This document shows, in pieces, positions 25,501 to 36,200 of a DNA stretch of 64,000 nt (positions are counted from its first letter, which is position 1; each line of letters opens with the position of its first letter). The notes under the pieces were generated by a model. The model did no database searches. It was not told the origin of the DNA and worked only from the letters and a program-made list of their open reading frames with translations. The translations under genes and the position numbers were made by a program. The DNA comes from Ischnura elegans. Taxonomy: Eukaryota; Arthropoda; Insecta; Odonata; Coenagrionidae. Where the stretch lies: assembly GCF_921293095.1 (NCBI RefSeq), contig NC_060247.1, forward strand, positions 50,069,111 to 50,133,110, in the 5' to 3' direction.

Positions 25501-26480
25501 AGTTAAATATTTCGTCATTAAGCTTTAATCCATAAAATAATGCATAGTTTAGATATTTCTGAAATAGCTCAGAAAATTTATGCATTTTTGGTGTTGCTGA
25601 TAAGCAACATTGGGTTATAATGGGTTAAATCCTCTTTAAAAATGAAATACATATAGGCAAAACCATGCCGAATCACATAGCTCCTCGACTTCCATGATGG
25701 ATATCTAATGATTGGAGATTCAATGATTTTTAATTTTGTGACAGCATTGTTAAGGAAAACAGCGAGTTGTTCATGAGTATGTAGTTTGCATGTGTTGACT
25801 TTGTTTTGTATGCTGTTGTACTTCATACACTAGATATGCTTCAGAATTATTTTTTTTTCTTTGACCAATATTGACCCAAAATGAAAATTGACGTAATAAA
25901 AATATTGATTAATATTCTCTCTAACATTTACTTCAGGAATATAAAATGTATGGTTTCCTGTGAATGTTTTCTGCTAAGTAGCATTCTTTCTGATATGCCT
26001 TGAAGCTTAAATCTGCTGTTTTTTTCTGCTGCTTTTTATGGCATGCATGTGGTTGCTGCTTAAAATGTATTTCATTTACAAATGAATTGAAGGTTCTTGT
26101 GAAAACTGATAATGAAAATTCTTTTCAGGCAATCCGATCGCTATTACAGTGGTGATTTAGGCATTGACCAAGATGATGGTGATATGGGTACGTTGGACAA
26201 TCATAATGCCTATGAATATAGGGATGCAACATCCACACCATTGCAACTTAGTAACCCACCGAAGGGGCGATCTGTGACTCCCCCACCTCCGGTGTCTGCC
26301 CATCCTGGGGGTGGTAAGGAGCCACTAAGTCGCCGCACTGCCAGTAATCCGTCCTTGAAAACAGGGAGTGCCCTATCCCTGAAAGAATCCACCTACAACG
26401 GCAGCCGAGGTGGTGATGTGAAAGTTAGTGGAAGGCCTCAACCCGTCCCTCGATCAACCGTGCCTCAAACAGAAGTTTGA
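13441..26480 (+). CDS. Gli: Gliotactin-like cholinesterase-fold adhesion protein, 11 coding exons, 5' end missing
   Basis: Joined exons: 13441-13587, 14632-14785, 17482-17693, 18249-18419, 20068-20269, 21038-21225, 21441-21627, 21782-21887, 22708-22903, 24384-24499, 26129-26480. All junctions are GT-AG and the phases agree, giving 676 residues with no internal stop. Seen: the type-B carboxylesterase signature EDCLYLN, the oxyanion-loop [13 protein letters not shown], and PGNYGILDQ followed by NWVYDNI. At the nucleophile elbow the usual G-E-S-A-G reads G-P-G-A-G, so the catalytic serine is absent. One membrane span and a 116-residue tail ending -TEV follow. Known: gliotactin is a catalytically dead esterase-fold protein of insect tricellular septate junctions, with tail tyrosines and a PDZ ligand. 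Inference: this is the gliotactin orthologue. Neuroligin or another neurotactin-class protein is the alternative. The signal peptide and first 100 or so residues are not found upstream in the window. Expected location: plasma membrane, esterase domain outside. Confidence 0.82.
14632..14785 (+). CDS. Gli: Gliotactin-like exon B: oxyanion-loop region
   Basis: The exon starts after TTTTAG and ends before GTATGT, phase 0 to phase 1. It encodes [20 protein letters not shown] and onward to [14 protein letters not shown] is the conserved oxyanion-hole loop of the esterase fold, and NYRLG is the next conserved core strand. Confidence 0.88.
15035..16700. repeat. Intronic repeat cluster
   Basis: This intron segment is GC-richer than its surroundings. 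Near 15040 the left edge CAGACGGCACAGAACCCC resembles the reverse of GGGTGCCGTGCCGTCAGCGG near 16250, which may be the inverted ends of a 1.2-kb element. At 15410-15500 a block (GACAGTTTCGCCGGCGTTGC, then TCTTCAGG) resembles a common arthropod repeat. At 16570-16680 the block AAGCCGGTTCCAAAGAACCG ends CCGACCCATCTCTAC, also SINE-like. A 108-codon minus-strand frame (15326-15652) is not a recognised protein. Confidence 0.4.
17482..17693 (+). CDS. Gli: Gliotactin-like exon C: dead nucleophile elbow
   Basis: 212 nt, phase 1 in and phase 0 out. It contains [20 protein letters not shown] followed by [19 protein letters not shown]. In active family members the elbow is G-E-S-A-G; here both E and S are replaced (P and G). 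The flanking residues are well conserved, so this is a real substitution and not a misaligned frame. Confidence 0.88.
17783..17979. repeat. Long foldback element in a gliotactin intron
   Basis: Two arms of about 97 bases each are almost perfect reverse complements (left TGTTGAATTAAAACTTTTGG, right CCAAAAGTTTTAATTCAACA) around a centre of a few bases near 17880. A degenerate single arm is at about 31500-31560 (GCCACCCAAACAATGATGCG). Confidence 0.88.
18249..18419 (+). CDS. Gli: Gliotactin-like exon D
   Basis: 171 nt, phase 0 to 0, acceptor TTTCAG and donor GTAAGT. It encodes [12 protein letters not shown] and onward to [17 protein letters not shown]. The two cysteines match the second conserved cholinesterase disulphide loop. 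One N-glycosylation sequon (NTS) is present. Confidence 0.87.
19032..19986 (-). mobile_element. Internally deleted mariner transposon
   Basis: 955 bp. The 20-base ends are CGAGGGTTGTACCAAAAGTA on both sides, and the pattern GGTTCC continues inside. It is flanked by the TA duplication (19030-19031 and 19987-19988). The minus strand encodes transposase pieces. At 19712-19380 these include [12 protein letters not shown], then [17 protein letters not shown] (N-terminal DNA-binding half). At 19414-19172 they include [11 protein letters not shown], then [10 protein letters not shown]. The two frames overlap, so there is a frameshift, and the segment carrying the second and third catalytic aspartates is missing. 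It cannot encode active transposase but keeps both termini. Confidence 0.9.
19172..19712 (-). pseudogene. Broken mariner transposase
   Basis: Two overlapping minus-strand frames cover the N-terminal helix-turn-helix region, the WVPRMLTD motif, the first catalytic aspartate (in VTGDE), and then jump to the C-terminal RFKSDDEV and [10 protein letters not shown] motifs. The intervening core, normally more than 100 residues with HDNARPH and SPDLAPSD, is deleted. A frameshift lies at about 19380-19414. Confidence 0.85.
20068..20269 (+). CDS. Gli: Gliotactin-like exon E: acid-residue region
   Basis: 202 nt, phase 0 to 1, donor GTGAGT. It encodes [13 protein letters not shown] and onward to [11 protein letters not shown]. 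The DE in this last motif lies where the acidic residue of the esterase triad normally sits, so that residue seems kept although the nucleophile is lost. The preceding intron contains a mariner copy (19032-19986). Confidence 0.87.
20270..21037. other. Gliotactin intron, no feature seen
   Basis: Intron between exons E and F. AT-rich; no repeat recognised. Confidence 0.5.
21038..21225 (+). CDS. Gli: Gliotactin-like exon F
   Basis: 188 nt, phase 1 to 0, acceptor TTTTCAG and donor GTAAGT. It encodes [20 protein letters not shown] and onward to [19 protein letters not shown]. Three N-glycosylation sequons (NET, NYT, NIT) fit an extracellular domain. Confidence 0.86.
21441..21627 (+). CDS. Gli: Gliotactin-like exon G
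   Basis: 187 nt, phase 0 to 1, acceptor TTTTGCAG and donor GTAAGT. It encodes [20 protein letters not shown] and onward to [13 protein letters not shown]. The last stretch lies where the catalytic histidine loop of active esterases sits. A histidine pair is present, but the loop is altered. Confidence 0.86.
21782..21887 (+). CDS. Gli: Gliotactin-like exon H
   Basis: 106 nt, phase 1 to 2, acceptor CTTTCAG and donor GTAAGG. It encodes [20 protein letters not shown] and onward to [12 protein letters not shown]. The end matches the conserved helix before the C-terminal part of esterase domains (W..FA..G.P). Confidence 0.86.
21888..22707. other. Gliotactin intron, no feature seen
   Basis: Intron between exons H and I. 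AT-rich, with no recognised repeat. Confidence 0.5.
22708..22903 (+). CDS. Gli: Gliotactin-like exon I: end of esterase domain
   Basis: 196 nt, phase 2 to 0, acceptor TTTGCAG and donor GTAATT. It encodes [15 protein letters not shown] and onward to [20 protein letters not shown]. The CAFW motif corresponds to the C-F-W that closes cholinesterase domains. Confidence 0.86.
22904..24383. other. Gliotactin intron, no clear feature
   Basis: Intron between exons I and J. The stretch 23660-23880 is GC-richer and may be an old repeat, but no second copy was found here. Confidence 0.4.
24384..24499 (+). CDS. Gli: Gliotactin-like exon J: transmembrane segment
   Basis: 116 nt, phase 0 to 2, acceptor TATTTCAG and donor GTGAAT. 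A hydrophobic run (residues [18 protein letters not shown]) is followed by RNAKR, giving a type I membrane span with a positive cytoplasmic edge. Confidence 0.87.
24500..26128. other. Gliotactin intron with a foldback
   Basis: Intron before the tail exon. It holds the foldback at 25169-25287 and is otherwise AT-rich. Confidence 0.5.
25169..25287. repeat. Foldback element in gliotactin intron
   Basis: The left arm reads TGGAATGTTACTCAGTATTT, then CCACCGGGTCAGG. The right arm is CCTGACCTGGTGGAAATCC, then TGAGTAACCTTCCA. The arms are about 33 bases around a loop of about 50. Confidence 0.8.
26129..26480 (+). CDS. Gli: Gliotactin-like exon K: cytoplasmic tail with PDZ ligand and stop
   Basis: The last exon starts after TTTTCAG and ends at TGA (26478-26480). 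It encodes [19 protein letters not shown], then NAYEYRD, a proline-rich stretch [17 protein letters not shown], several basic-serine patches (SRRTASNPS), and the C-terminus VPQTEV. Known: insect gliotactin tails carry phosphorylated tyrosines and a PDZ ligand. Inference: the YY and AYEY sites are the tyrosine candidates, and -TEV fits the class I consensus. Confidence 0.88.
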
Positions 26481-29400
26481 AAGGTTGTTTGCTGTGCTTT
26501 CTAAATCATTTTTAACTGAGAGAAACTTTACAATTTGTTTTATTGTTTGTAAGTACAAAATGAAGGCGTAATTGGTTTTTTATAGGACACATTATACCTA
26601 TTTTATATAATTTTGATGTGAAAAGATGAGAAGAGCATATGAAGATGATCAAATTAAGTGTTTTTAGTAAAGATCAAGTGCCATGACTGGAAAATTGATG
26701 TGTTATTGTAAATATTTGTGAATGAATGGATCCTATTTGATAAAAAATGGAAAAAAATGATGAATATGGTCTCTCGTGTGTTACTGATCAAATTTTGTGG
26801 TGTTTAGTGAATTAGTGTGTGTATTATCAAGTAGGGAACAGAGGGCTTGTAGACATTTGACTTTTTCAGGTGAGAATTGTACAAGTTTGATTATCTTTAT
26901 GGTTAGACTAATTTTTGACCCGCGGAAAGTGTTCGTGTTTATTTTGTTTTGTCAACTCCTTTTTACCCATTTTGATGACCATGAATGAATTGTCCACGAG
27001 CACATGGTGTTTATATAATTTGATTCATGTATAGGAGCTCAAGGAAAGTGGTTTTTGTTGATTTGCATGAATTGAATTGTGATTCCCATTCAGAAAATTG
27101 TCTGCCCAATTTATAGCCTAGAGAAATTTAAGTTGAGTATGTATGTTGAGCATGGCAATGAAACTGCAGCTCGAAGATTTGCATCATTATAGATATGCAG
27201 TTCATTGTCACTTCTATAAAAATTCATCCCCCATTCTAGGTTCGTCAGCAGTATGAAAGTGTTTACTTCAGCTCGTTGTCCATATTTAAATTTTATGATA
27301 TTTCAAACTGTAAAAAGAACAAATTTCTGCACAAGAAGATAGGCAGCAATTGCTCCTTATATGTGCAGAAATTTTCTTTGATACAACCTTTCTATGCACC
27401 ATACCTAAAAATTATTAATAATTTTCTTTAAGTGCCAATTGTGGAAGGGATAATGGCACATTTTTCTTTGTGATGTCAGGTGACCTTAAATGCAAAATAA
27501 TTGCATTGCATATATAATACGTCCATTAAACCAAATTGTCATGATTTCTAAGAGCATATCTTAAAGAGTGTGCCTTCTAGCTAAAAGTGTTCTTAAGCTT
27601 CTGTGATCGATGTCATGATGCATTTATTGTAATGACTTTTAATATTATTGTGACTTTGAGTGGTTGTAGATTTATTCTCTCAAATTTTATACAAGTAAAC
27701 ACAGTGGTTTTGCAAGAGTTGTTGTCACCTTGCAGATCTCTATTATGCATCCTCCATGAACATTCTTTCAAGGTTATTATCAGAATGCAATTCTTGAATA
27801 TATTAAAATTACTGTTGTTTTGATACCTAAATTATTTGATAAATTATTCTGTTTATCTCCAATAGTGTCTAGCAAATTGACATAGCATATTTTTTCAGAT
27901 ATAAATGTGTCCTGTGGGATTTGCTCTCCTTGTGATGCCACTGTATCATTATATTTTGTTTAACTGCCTTGTTCAGCTATAATGAACATGTTTTGGCGTG
28001 CAATGATTAAAAAAAATCATTTTCCTCTAAGGATTTTGCTCAAGTTCTAATAGAAATTCATGTTGTATATTTTAGTATCAAGCTTCTCAAGTGCCTCTAA
28101 TTTTTTACTGAAGATGGTATCCATGAATGATATAGAACATACCTCTCACATGAATAATTAAATTAATCTTGAAGTACTATATTGTTTTATACAATTAGGG
28201 CTGATAGTGAAATATTCATGCCTATTCTCAAATATAGTTGAGTGAATCAGTTTTCTTAAGGTCCATTTCAGTTCCAGTATATTCTAACCAAATAGTAAAG
28301 AATTCAATGTAATGCTGTGAGACGGTACCCAGAAAACATGATGAGATTAATGGAAATATCTGAAAACTTATTGGCCATAGCTAATGAGGGAGGTTGTAAG
28401 GGGCTCAACCCCTCTGAAACGCTTGGAAGATATGGTCTAATGTGTTCCCCCAAAAATGTACTGTCCACTTGAAAACCGGTCAAACTTTTTTTCTACTATC
28501 TCCTGCTATGCTAGCTTCCCTTGCTAGGTAATTGAATAAGTTACCAATGTAATTTCTTTTCCACTCGAATACATCAAATGCAATTGTGATGCAGGCAGGC
28601 AGGAAACTGTAAATTACCGTAGGTTACTAAGTTTCCTGAAAATGAAACTGCATTAGTGATTTGCCACTTTGTTCAGACCTGGTGTGCACATGCATAGTAA
28701 GGAATTTGTTTTCAGGAAGGACTTCTTGTACTGCAAGTGGTAACAATCACTGATCCCCAAAGTGAACATACCCCAATCCTATTTTCACATAGACCTTTTT
28801 GTGAGTTTTTATCGCAAACAAAATATGAATTTATATAAAAATGTAGGTTAATCGTAAATGATTGACTTCATACATGGGTAATTGGAAAATGAACTTCATG
28901 CTACCACTCTTATTTTGGAAACCACAATAAATTTTATGGGGTGATTAAGCCCCATTAACCCATCTGGCTATGTACATGGTTAACAGTGACTTCAAAGTTG
29001 TAAAAACAACCCTCATTTCTTGTTAAAATAATATTTGCTAGGCTTAATCCACTTCCTTTCAGAAGTATGTTATGTATATCATTTGTGGATACTTTCTAGG
29101 AGAATGTCATTCTTAGTGTTTTACTCCTTTATTATTAGAAAATGATGATTTTCTCTTTGTTTTTGATGGCAGCTATGAATTTGTTCTCAATTATGTTTTG
29201 TAATATGTTATTGCACATCCCATCTTTGATTTTTAATGAATTGTCCACTTGTTTCCACAAGAGATATTTCTGGGAAGAATTATCTCAAGGATAGCATTTA
29301 AAACATTGTGCTTAAGTGATTTTTGAAAATATCGTTGTTTTTAAAATTTAAATACATTTTAAAAATAAATTTTTATACAAAAGATATCAATTTTATTTAA

Positions 29401-30922
29401 ACCATAGAAATGCTATATGAAGCACACCCATTTTCTAGGTTTTACAATGGGTTCTTAGGCATACATTCAGAAATGGATTACTTATTGAGTGTTTTGCGTG
29501 GAATGTTTATTAGCAATTGCCACTCACTTGGTTGGGTGGTCATTCCTACTAAAAAAAATGCAATTAATTTGCTGTAGATCTCGTCCATAGTCTAGTTGTT
29601 CCATGGAAATTTTGGTAAGTCTGTAGATAATAGGAAGAAAGTGGTGTAAAATGTCCTTTCTTGGTAAAATATCATGCATGGTGGCTACAAAATAAATGAA
29701 AGGCAAGCACTGTATTGTATTCTCAGTTCCTCTCAAACTAGGCAAAAATTTCAACAACTAATTGTATGTATATGATCCCTAATCTAACAATTAGTGGCAT
29801 GAAATTATTAAAATGTGATGAATGCCTTTGCACAACATATCCATAGGTCTGGACGTTATGTAGCTATGAGTTAGAGAGCTATGGAAGTGCTTTGAATTGG
29901 CAAAAAGACCTCTCATTATTTGCTACACACCTTAAAAGTGGGAAATGCAGTGATTCCTCCTTGAAAATTCTATATTTTGAGGAAAAAGAACATACATAAT
30001 ATATGGTTGGATGACCTCTGCACTCATGAAATCATCCAGCACATCTGGAAAAAGGCCTCCCTCATTAATGAGGAGATACTCCCTGTGAAACATAAAATTG
30101 TCTCCAATGGCCGAAACGGATAACGTAAGGGATCATGTCATGGGCATAAAACAAATACACAAACAAACATGTGTTGGTTTGCTGGAATTGGAGGATTTGC
30201 TGCAGTGACCAACCCCAGCCTCTCAACCAGAAAACCTTGATAGCCCTCACTCAACTCTGAGGAAAAATTTGCAAGGGTTTAAGGGACATAGCTAAGGTTC
30301 CTTCAGTTGATATATCACTTATAAACATGGACACTTTTACTTGCTGCACTCACTCCTTGGGCTAAACTCCGGGAGAAAACGCTCAGACATTAGCAATGGC
30401 AAGATAACCTGGACGAGAAATGTGGACCGGTTTTGAAATCGAAGATTTCCTTCTCAACAAGGTTGAGGGTCTGAACTTCACGTCAACAAATGTTGACTCT
30501 GTTTTAGGAGTTAAAGTGCAACATGAGATACTCCCCATTCACTCATCACTCCCATTGATTCCCTGGGATATACGAATTACAAGTGTTCCACTCATCCCGA
30601 CTCCCTGTCCTTGTGACACCCTGGGATAACCCACTATGCATTGTGACCGACAGGGAAAGCAGTCCACCCATTCCCTACTGCAGGGTATCCCTGTAGCCCA
30701 CTGAGATCGTCAGGTAGTGGTGATGGAAACGAGCTTAATTTCAAGCAGATGGAGGCTGAAACTCATCCACACCGATCCCTTCAACCCACTTGAAAGACGC
30801 AGGGAAGGCCAAACAGATGACAGTCAGCAACAGTAAAAGCCTGCAATGCAAAATCCAAGCTCTGCCCATTCAGGGTCAATGAGTTTGTGTTCATACCTAA
30901 CCAAATTAAAGAGGTGCCCATC
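26481..30922. other. Intergenic and presumed 3' UTR of the gliotactin-like gene
   Basis: Non-coding and AT-rich. Plus-strand AATAAA motifs occur at 28926-28931 and 29364-29369, and ATTAAA occurs near 27525; any could end the transcript. A short GC-richer patch lies at 30400-30800 and shows no recognisable coding. Confidence 0.4.
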
Positions 30923-31199
30923 CATTGGTGGATTTAGGAGGGGGAAGGGGGCACGTGCCCCTCCTCTCCTCTGAAGCGCTTAAAAAATAGATAAGATTTT
31001 TAATACAGTTATCATTCCATTCCTTTTATTTAATTTATTATGGAGCTTCAATCATTTAGTTTAATATTGATAACTTTCATATCAAAATAAAGAGAATATT
31101 TTCTACAGTAATTGTTATATTTTGTTATTAATCTCAAATATGAGAAAACCTGTCATACCCTTGTGCCCCCTCAGAAAAAAAATCCTGGATCCACCAGTG
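30923..31199 (-). mobile_element. CAGGGGCGGATCCAG-family element, copy 2
   Basis: 277 bp, reverse of the 920-1172 copy. The reversed left end is CACTGGTGGATCCAGGA and the right end is TCCTAAATCCACCAATG. The interior shares GGCACAAGGGTATGACAGG. Target duplication is uncertain. Confidence 0.75.
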
Positions 31200-32141
31200 T
31201 TCATCCATAGCCGTTTGCCTTCCTAGCTTAGTGATTGGCTCTCTGCTTCAAATAACCCCTACAGAGAGAAAGGGAAGCATGGGGGTGAAGACTTGATAAG
31301 GAGTTTCTCTGTTTTTGCTTAATCCGGTTAGGAATGAACATGAACTCATGGGTCCCGAATGGGCAGAATTTGTGTTTTTTTTGCAAGCATCTAGTTCAAA
31401 TTATAGATCACAGTGGATTTCCCCACCTAGCAATACGATCCCTACCCATGCCCTTCTATACCCAGCCAACATTTAAAATTTTGGCAAGGCATTGAAAAAG
31501 TGATACGTGGAAAGGTTAGGGCCACCCAAACAATGATGCGGAGACATACCCCATGTTTTTACTAAAGTATTTGTACTCCATAAAACCCAGACAAGCCTGT
31601 TGGAAAAACATTCTTGTGTTTGCTGAGTTTAAGTCTTCAGATGCATACATGATATCACCTATTATAATGCCAGAAAAGGTACCATACATTGTCACCGCCC
31701 CAGTCCTTGCTGTTTTCTAAAATCTTTCTCTCTTTACTTCAAAAATCAATGTCTTTTACCTCTTACACTAATATTACCAGAACTATTTTAATTATTCCCT
31801 TTTATTGAAGTAATGAATGTCCGATGCAACTTCTTTTCCCTTTTGATTATCATCAGACATAACAAAATAGATAGCTGATTTGGAATGCTGGTAATTCCAG
31901 CAAAATGTGAAGTTGTTTTGGATTGTCTAGACAGATAAAATTCCACCTACCTTGCCCAATTTGTTTGCAACTGAAATATTGGTTGTTCATCTTGCACTGT
32001 CATATTCGGATATCTGGTTAAGTTAGCTGGACAGAGGTTTAAGAAAGACACAAGCTGAGGGCAGTTTCATGGGGTCCCAAGAGTAACTCTATGAGCTAGA
32101 AGAGGTCAATTCACCTCTGAAATAATGGTCCCAAAATTCTT
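31200..32141. other. Intergenic; fragment of the 17.8-kb foldback family
   Basis: No gene. At 31500-31560 a single degraded arm of the foldback seen at 17783-17979 is present (GAAAGGTTAGGGCCACCC). Confidence 0.5.
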
Positions 32142-32258
32142 GTTGAAATGACACATTGCAATATTTCCACTTATAGATTTATTTTACACTACGCGTTTCG
32201 TCGTAAAATAAAAAAATAAATCTATAAGTGGAAATATTGCAATGTGTCATTTCAACAA
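32142..32258. repeat. Perfect-arm foldback between the two convergent genes
   Basis: Arms of about 44 bases (TGTTGAAATGACACATTGCA, then ATATTTCCACTTATAGATTT) are repeated in reverse at the right. The loop contains CTACGCGTTTCGTCG. AATAAA occurs on the plus strand at 32207-32212 and 32215-32220, and on the minus strand at 32183-32178. Confidence 0.85.
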
Positions 32259-33179
32259 TATTAAGAACTTCCACCACATCGTGCCTAACATCATACAAGA
32301 TAGTCCCAAAATTCATTTCTAGTCTCTGGTTCCTATCCTGTTGAAATCTGATGACAATATAGAATTATTCATCAAATAAAAAATAAATTAAAGATATCAA
32401 TCAAAAACTTTAATAACTCATTTGATATCAACATTCTTTTACAAAATAATATTCTAAATAAAAAACAGTGGGCACAGCTGTCATCTATTGTAAGCACTAA
32501 AATCATAAATCCTCAAAATAGCAATTCAAATTATGAATTTAAGTTTTAATGGCAATCAAGTGCCATATTTAAATGTTTATATAAAAATACATCATGAAAT
32601 ATTCAGTGTGCAATACATAAATTTCTCTGAACAAGATCATTATCAATATGAATAGACAAATATATATGCCTATATGGACGGATAACTACATTAATCATAA
32701 TATGTGTATGTACAAAAATGCAGAGCAAAAATCACTGAGAATAAAGTGCATTTGAGATTTATAAAATAAATCACATCAAATAAAAAATTCTTAAAAAACA
32801 ATCCTTCAGTATAAAGGCACAGTTTAAACATTTTTGGACGGATATCATACATCACTCAGCTCTTATACAGTCATCATATAATTGATAAAATGGAATGTAT
32901 TTCACAAAACCAAATTAAAATGATAAAATTAAAAACATTACTACAAAATTAAAGAATACCATAAGGAGGTTTATAGCACACACTCTTTAGGTTAAAATGT
33001 AAATGATTAACATAAAAAATTAAAGTGCACACAACAAAGCTAATAATGATTCCTAAGAAACAATACCACTAATGATATACATAATCATGAAAGATGTGGA
33101 ACATAGTAATTAAAAATGTGGATTAGTCTTAATACAGAACCATCTTCATTAAATGCTATGTTTCCTTCAAGTAATTTCT
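32259..33179 (-). other. Presumed 3' UTR of the four-TM gene
   Basis: AT-rich sequence downstream of the stop codon (on the minus strand). No open frame. The nearest clear minus-strand AATAAA found is at 32183-32178. Confidence 0.4.
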
Positions 33180-33281
33180 TCACATTACAGGGGCTGTTGA
33201 AACAGTACTGTGTGGTGTCGTTGGTCGCGAACCCGCAAGGGAATTTGCAACGGAGGCATTTAGAGATGTCATTGTTCCCAT
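33180..33281 (-). CDS. Four-TM protein exon 6 and stop
   Basis: On the minus strand, after TTTTTTTCAG, it encodes MGTMTSLNASVANSLAGS and then RPTTPHSTVSTAPVM, with the TGA at 33182-33180. The serine/threonine-rich end continues the cytosolic tail. The 3' UTR runs towards lower coordinates; a minus-strand AATAAA lies at 32183-32178 inside a foldback repeat. Confidence 0.8.
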   Translation of the reverse strand: MGTMTSLNASVANSLAGSRPTTPHSTVSTAPVM

Positions 33282-36200
33282 CTGAAAAAAATGGGTACGT
33301 CAAGGAAAAAAAGTAGAATTTTAATAAAGCAGTTAATCTAATAATATGTAAAAGAAATGTAGGCCTTAAAGTGACTTCATTAAAAAATTAACATCCCATG
33401 ACGTGTTATTAGGTATGTAAAATTAAAAAATGTATGACATTAACAATATTAAGCATATAATAATCAAAATTCACATGAATGCCAGAAAGAAATCTTTTTC
33501 ATAGCTATGACTTCTCAGAGAAAAATTGACTTGGAAGCCAGCTTTCTTTTCTTTGAACAAATGTAAAAGGAAAATATTTAACTTACCCTTAAGTGAGCCA
33601 TATCTTCAAGTCTGGTGAGATCTGAGAGTTCCAAGTACAATGAATAAACAAGAACCCACCCATATGCACTAGCAAGTGTGAAGAGAATCCACAGGAGACA
33701 CATGAGTACATTGTAGCCAAAGATTAAATCATTGACAATTGCAGCAAAGATGAAAGCTAAGAGTCTCCAAATAGTAAAAACTCCCATGCAATATATCCAA
33801 GGCAGCATTTTGTTTTCATACTCCTGAAAAACAGAGGTCATTTTCATGTTTTGATTGCATTTTTAACGAGGCACTAGAGAGCTCTATATATGTAGCAATG
33901 AAGTAATCAATTTGGTAATTTCTTTATGAGTACTATTTATACAGCAGAAGTTTTTATCAACATATTACATGGCGATAGAGACCAAGAGTATAACAACAAG
34001 TATGGATAAAAGAGTTATAGTAACCATACCCATCAATAGGTGAATTTAATACTGCCCAGTGGTGCCAGAATGCCATTCCGGTACTAGTTAACAAAATACA
34101 TAATAGTCAAATAAAAATTTTGCCAATTTTGGTGCCTAAAATTTTGAATACATACATTCATAACAAAAACAAAGAAATTGTAATAAAATGTTATAAACAA
34201 AGAACTTGTAATAAAAAAAGAGACTAATACTTCACTTCTAAAAAAAGTTACGAAAAGTGCGTTCCGGCACTGCTAATTTTGCCATGACGTCACTGATACT
34301 GCCATAATGATTCACCATAGCAGTGAAGCCACCAAACTCATTCACTATTCAAATAAGGATTTTAAAGCTTCAACAAGGAATGTATATGAAATTATACAAG
34401 ACACATCTATGATTTAGTTACTTTAACAATGTGATAAAAGTATAGTCAGTGGGTTAACAATTACAACCTAGAATTTCCATCTAACTTCATGAAATTTACA
34501 TTGAACACTGAAGAGAAAAGTAAAATTCCACGACAAGCACCAATGGAGAAAGTTTTCAGGCGTTCTTAGCAAATTTTCATGCAGGTGGTGCATTTTCTTC
34601 TAGGCAATTAACATTGCATACTACTAAAGATGCAATGAAAAAATAAGGTAACTAACCATACTTCCAAAAGTATTTTCTGTTAGGAATAAACAATTTATCA
34701 GTATACAATATTTCATTTCAAATCACATGAAATCAGATTTTAACTGTTTCTCCACTAAAAAATGATTATACCGATTAGCATTATTTAGCATACTAAAACT
34801 GGTGGGAAAGAATGCATACACTGGGCAGAGGCAAGGAACGGGAAATGGGACTTCTGCCTCCAATAACACAATAGGCCTCAATCTATTTTGTGTTTTATTA
34901 CAGAGCAATATCATGCCTTAGATATTATTGATGATTATTTTTATTTAATCAAAATATGTTTTGGCTCAATGATTTCCGAACCAAATCCACGCCTTGTTGT
35001 CTTCTTTCGACCAACATCTTGTTGTGGAAGTCGGTGATATCGCTGATTTGTGAAGTAAGGATGGACTAATACGGAATGAATGTAAAATGTTTTGTGTTCC
35101 ATTGCACCCAAAATGCTTTTATGTATTTCAAAAATATTCATTGTTTGTTATGATTCAATCTGTAGTAATAAAAATGGCAATTAAAAACTGGAAAATAAGT
35201 TATCTTCTGAAAAATTATTCGCTTTGACTTATTTCTTTCAAATCGTAACGCATCTCTATTTTATTTGTATTGGATTTAGGTTAAATAATACAATATCTCA
35301 TTGGAAACATAATATGCACGAATTTTAACCATCAAATGTGATGATAATTATTATATAAGTGGCATAAATTGGCGTAGGATTATATCTGACAGTAAAAATA
35401 GCATATTCCTACGAGACGGCAATATATTGTAATGCGGGTTGCATAACTGTATATAGGTACCTAATTTGGTCAAAGCGCCTAAAACGCAACATTATGTTCC
35501 CGATCCGATTTTCGCTTAATGTTTACTTCCTGATAAAATATAAGATGTGCCATATATTTAATGAAATTTTAACATTTTTATGGAAGAATAAAATCTTAAT
35601 AAAGGGAATAGTTACTCAGTGGAAAACATATTTACCTTGCATAACAGGTAACTTGATAATTAACACATTTTGAGTATTTTTTAAAACATCGAAATAATTA
35701 TGAAATGTCATTTTTATCTCACTAACAATCAGTTTAAACTTACTTTTAACAAAAAAAAGGTGAATTCTATAGAAATATAATTAAATTGAAACAATTTTTT
35801 TGCATTTCTTAATAATGCTGTGTTTTTCGCACCTTTGGCCATGAATGGGTTAATCTCAACTGCACACAGCAAATTTGTTCATAGCTATTAAAAAGGTATT
35901 AGACTCATTTACCCATAATATTGTTTAAAAAAATATTTGAGGCTGTAATTTGGAGCACAACCCTGGATTGGATTAAGAGTTATTTGAATTCATGTAGACT
36001 GATGTGTCTACGTAAATAATTGTTGTAACGAGTTTAAAATTATATAACTAGGAGTCCCACCAGGGTCTGCTGCGTTTGGTCCCACACTATTTTTAGACTA
36101 TATTAATGCCTTTTGTAATTATAGCTTTAATGGTTATCTAATGGCATTGACTTGAGCTATAAAGAATTTTCATGGAATAATATGAAAACAATTACTTTTA

